Source: Oscillospiraceae bacterium (GTDB taxonomy: Bacteria > Bacillota > Clostridia > Christensenellales > Aristaeellaceae). Taken from it: 5,947 nt of DNA. Of this stretch, positions 5,240 to 5,947 are shown piece by piece. Position 1 is the stretch's first letter; each line of letters opens with the position of its first letter. The DNA lies in assembly GCA_031282605.1 (NCBI GenBank), contig JAITDK010000291.1, positions 1-5,947 of the forward strand, in the 5' to 3' direction. A model generated the notes under the pieces. It saw only the letters and a list, made by a program, of their open reading frames with translations. It ran no database searches and was not told the DNA's origin. A program made the translations under genes and the position numbers.

Positions 5240-5947
5240 TCATACCACCGCGCCATGGCACTTCTTGAACTTCTTGCCGCTGCCGCAGGGGCAGGGATCG
5301 TTGCGGCCTACCTTTACGCCGTTGTAGGTATGGGGGGGCGGGGTAGGCCCAGTCGGGCGCGTATACGTTCTCGGTTCGTCGGATTCCCATTCCTGCTCAC
5401 TCCATGGATTAGAGTCTGATTGAGGGGCATCGCGTAATTCTTGGAGTTTCTTTTCCATCGCCGCCATGATCTTTTCCATATAGTCGTTAGGCTCCGGCTC
5501 CTTGTAGATGTTCCACCGTTTCGTCGACTCGATAGTATCGGTTATGCGGCGATTGCCGTCATTATTTTTAAGGTATACAGCTTTGCCGTCATATGCGCTT
5601 GCGTTATATTCCGACAGCCAATTATCCCAGCTGCCGCTAAAAGCGCTGTGCCCGATCTTATCGAATATGGCTTTAACGTCGTCGAAAAACTCATCAAAAT
5701 GCAAATCGGCTATGTCGACGACCGCGTTTTCAAGAAGAAACTCCTCGTTGTCACTGTAGTTTTCCAGCAAACTATCCAATACCTTGCGATAAACGCCGAT
5801 TAGGGCGTCGCGGCTGAGATCGCCTTCCGCGTACATGACGTTCAACGACGTCAACGCGGCGTCGCGTGCGTATGTGCATACCGATTTATCCAAGACTATC
5901 GATTCTATCAGCGGCAGATCGTCGACGGTCGCGCAAGAGGCGATAAT
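5240..5947 (-). CDS. DUF1186-like protein with C-terminal SEC-C zinc motif (start off window)
   Basis: The frame is open to the right edge. It gives 235 visible residues, and the N-terminus is missing. A TTG at 5893 is probably internal, because the 18 codons upstream (starting IIASCATVDDLPL) continue the same helical pattern. Residues up to about 120 are mostly alpha-helical and acidic, resembling the HEAT-like DUF1186 family. A charged, Pro-rich linker (TRPTGPTPPPHTYNG) follows. The tail VGRNDPCPCGSGKKFKKCHG is a textbook SEC-C motif with zinc ligands C219, C221, C230 and H231 in visible numbering. SEC-C was first described at the C-terminus of SecA, where it binds zinc and SecB or ribosomes, and it occurs on many unrelated proteins. 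The cellular role of DUF1186 proteins is not known, and none is assigned here. The SEC-C call is near certain; the DUF1186 call is from memory of family pattern. Confidence 0.85.
   Translation of the reverse strand: MIASCATVDDLPLIESIVLDKSVCTYARDAALTSLNVMYAEGDLSRDALIGVYRKVLDSLLENYSDNEEFLLENAVVDIADLHFDEFFDDVKAIFDKIGHSAFSGSWDNWLSEYNASAYDGKAVYLKNNDGNRRITDTIESTKRWNIYKEPEPNDYMEKIMAAMEKKLQELRDAPQSDSNPWSEQEWESDEPRTYTRPTGPTPPPHTYNGVKVGRNDPCPCGSGKKFKKCHGAVV

Noticed and set aside
5221..5249. Promoter for the isomerase gene (CATAAT as a -10 box on the minus strand)
   Set aside because: The -10 match is good, but no acceptable -35 box lies at 16-18 bp and no extended -10 TGn is present, so I did not annotate a promoter.
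5441..5803. Plus-strand open frames inside the SEC-C gene
   Set aside because: They are antisense to a protein with a clear SEC-C motif and have no domain or supporting start signal.

Overview
The window reads as bacterial chromosome of moderately high GC (mid to high fifties by eye). ATA and AGG codons are frequent, Shine-Dalgarno sites are strong, and the genes are closely packed. Gene content, a DnaJ/CbpA-type co-chaperone directly followed by ClpB, a SEC-C tail protein and a lone arabinose/fucose-type isomerase, fits an anaerobic Firmicutes (Clostridia-like) genome. That taxonomic guess is inference from style and content and is not proven by any marker gene here.

Layout. Positions 1-612 (+) hold the C-terminal part of a zinc-finger-less J protein whose J domain lies off the left edge. 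A 51-bp spacer with three perfect copies of an 11-bp unit ends in the ribosome binding site of clpB. Positions 664-3258 (+) are a full-length, intact ClpB disaggregase with all expected ATPase, pore and middle-domain features. Positions 3259-3679 are a 421-bp gap between convergent genes. It has no convincing gene but is dense in inverted repeats, including a 130-bp element bounded by a perfect 10-bp inverted repeat. Positions 3680-5182 (-) encode a 500-residue isomerase of the L-arabinose/L-fucose isomerase superfamily with the four AraA-type metal ligands conserved. Positions 5240-5947 (-) encode a DUF1186-like protein with a C-terminal SEC-C zinc motif; its start lies off the right edge.

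How they work together. The J protein and ClpB form a plausible co-transcribed protein-rescue pair: the J protein delivers aggregated substrates to DnaK, and ClpB, whose middle domain contacts DnaK, threads them apart. The two minus-strand genes lie head-to-tail 57 bp apart and may share a transcript, but no functional link between them is visible.

The coding regions look ordinary. The parts most worth a second look are the 11-bp tandem repeat before clpB and the highly structured convergent intergenic region, which may hold an interspersed repeat, a bidirectional termination region or a structured RNA. I see no CRISPR array, tRNA, rRNA, transposase or defence system.
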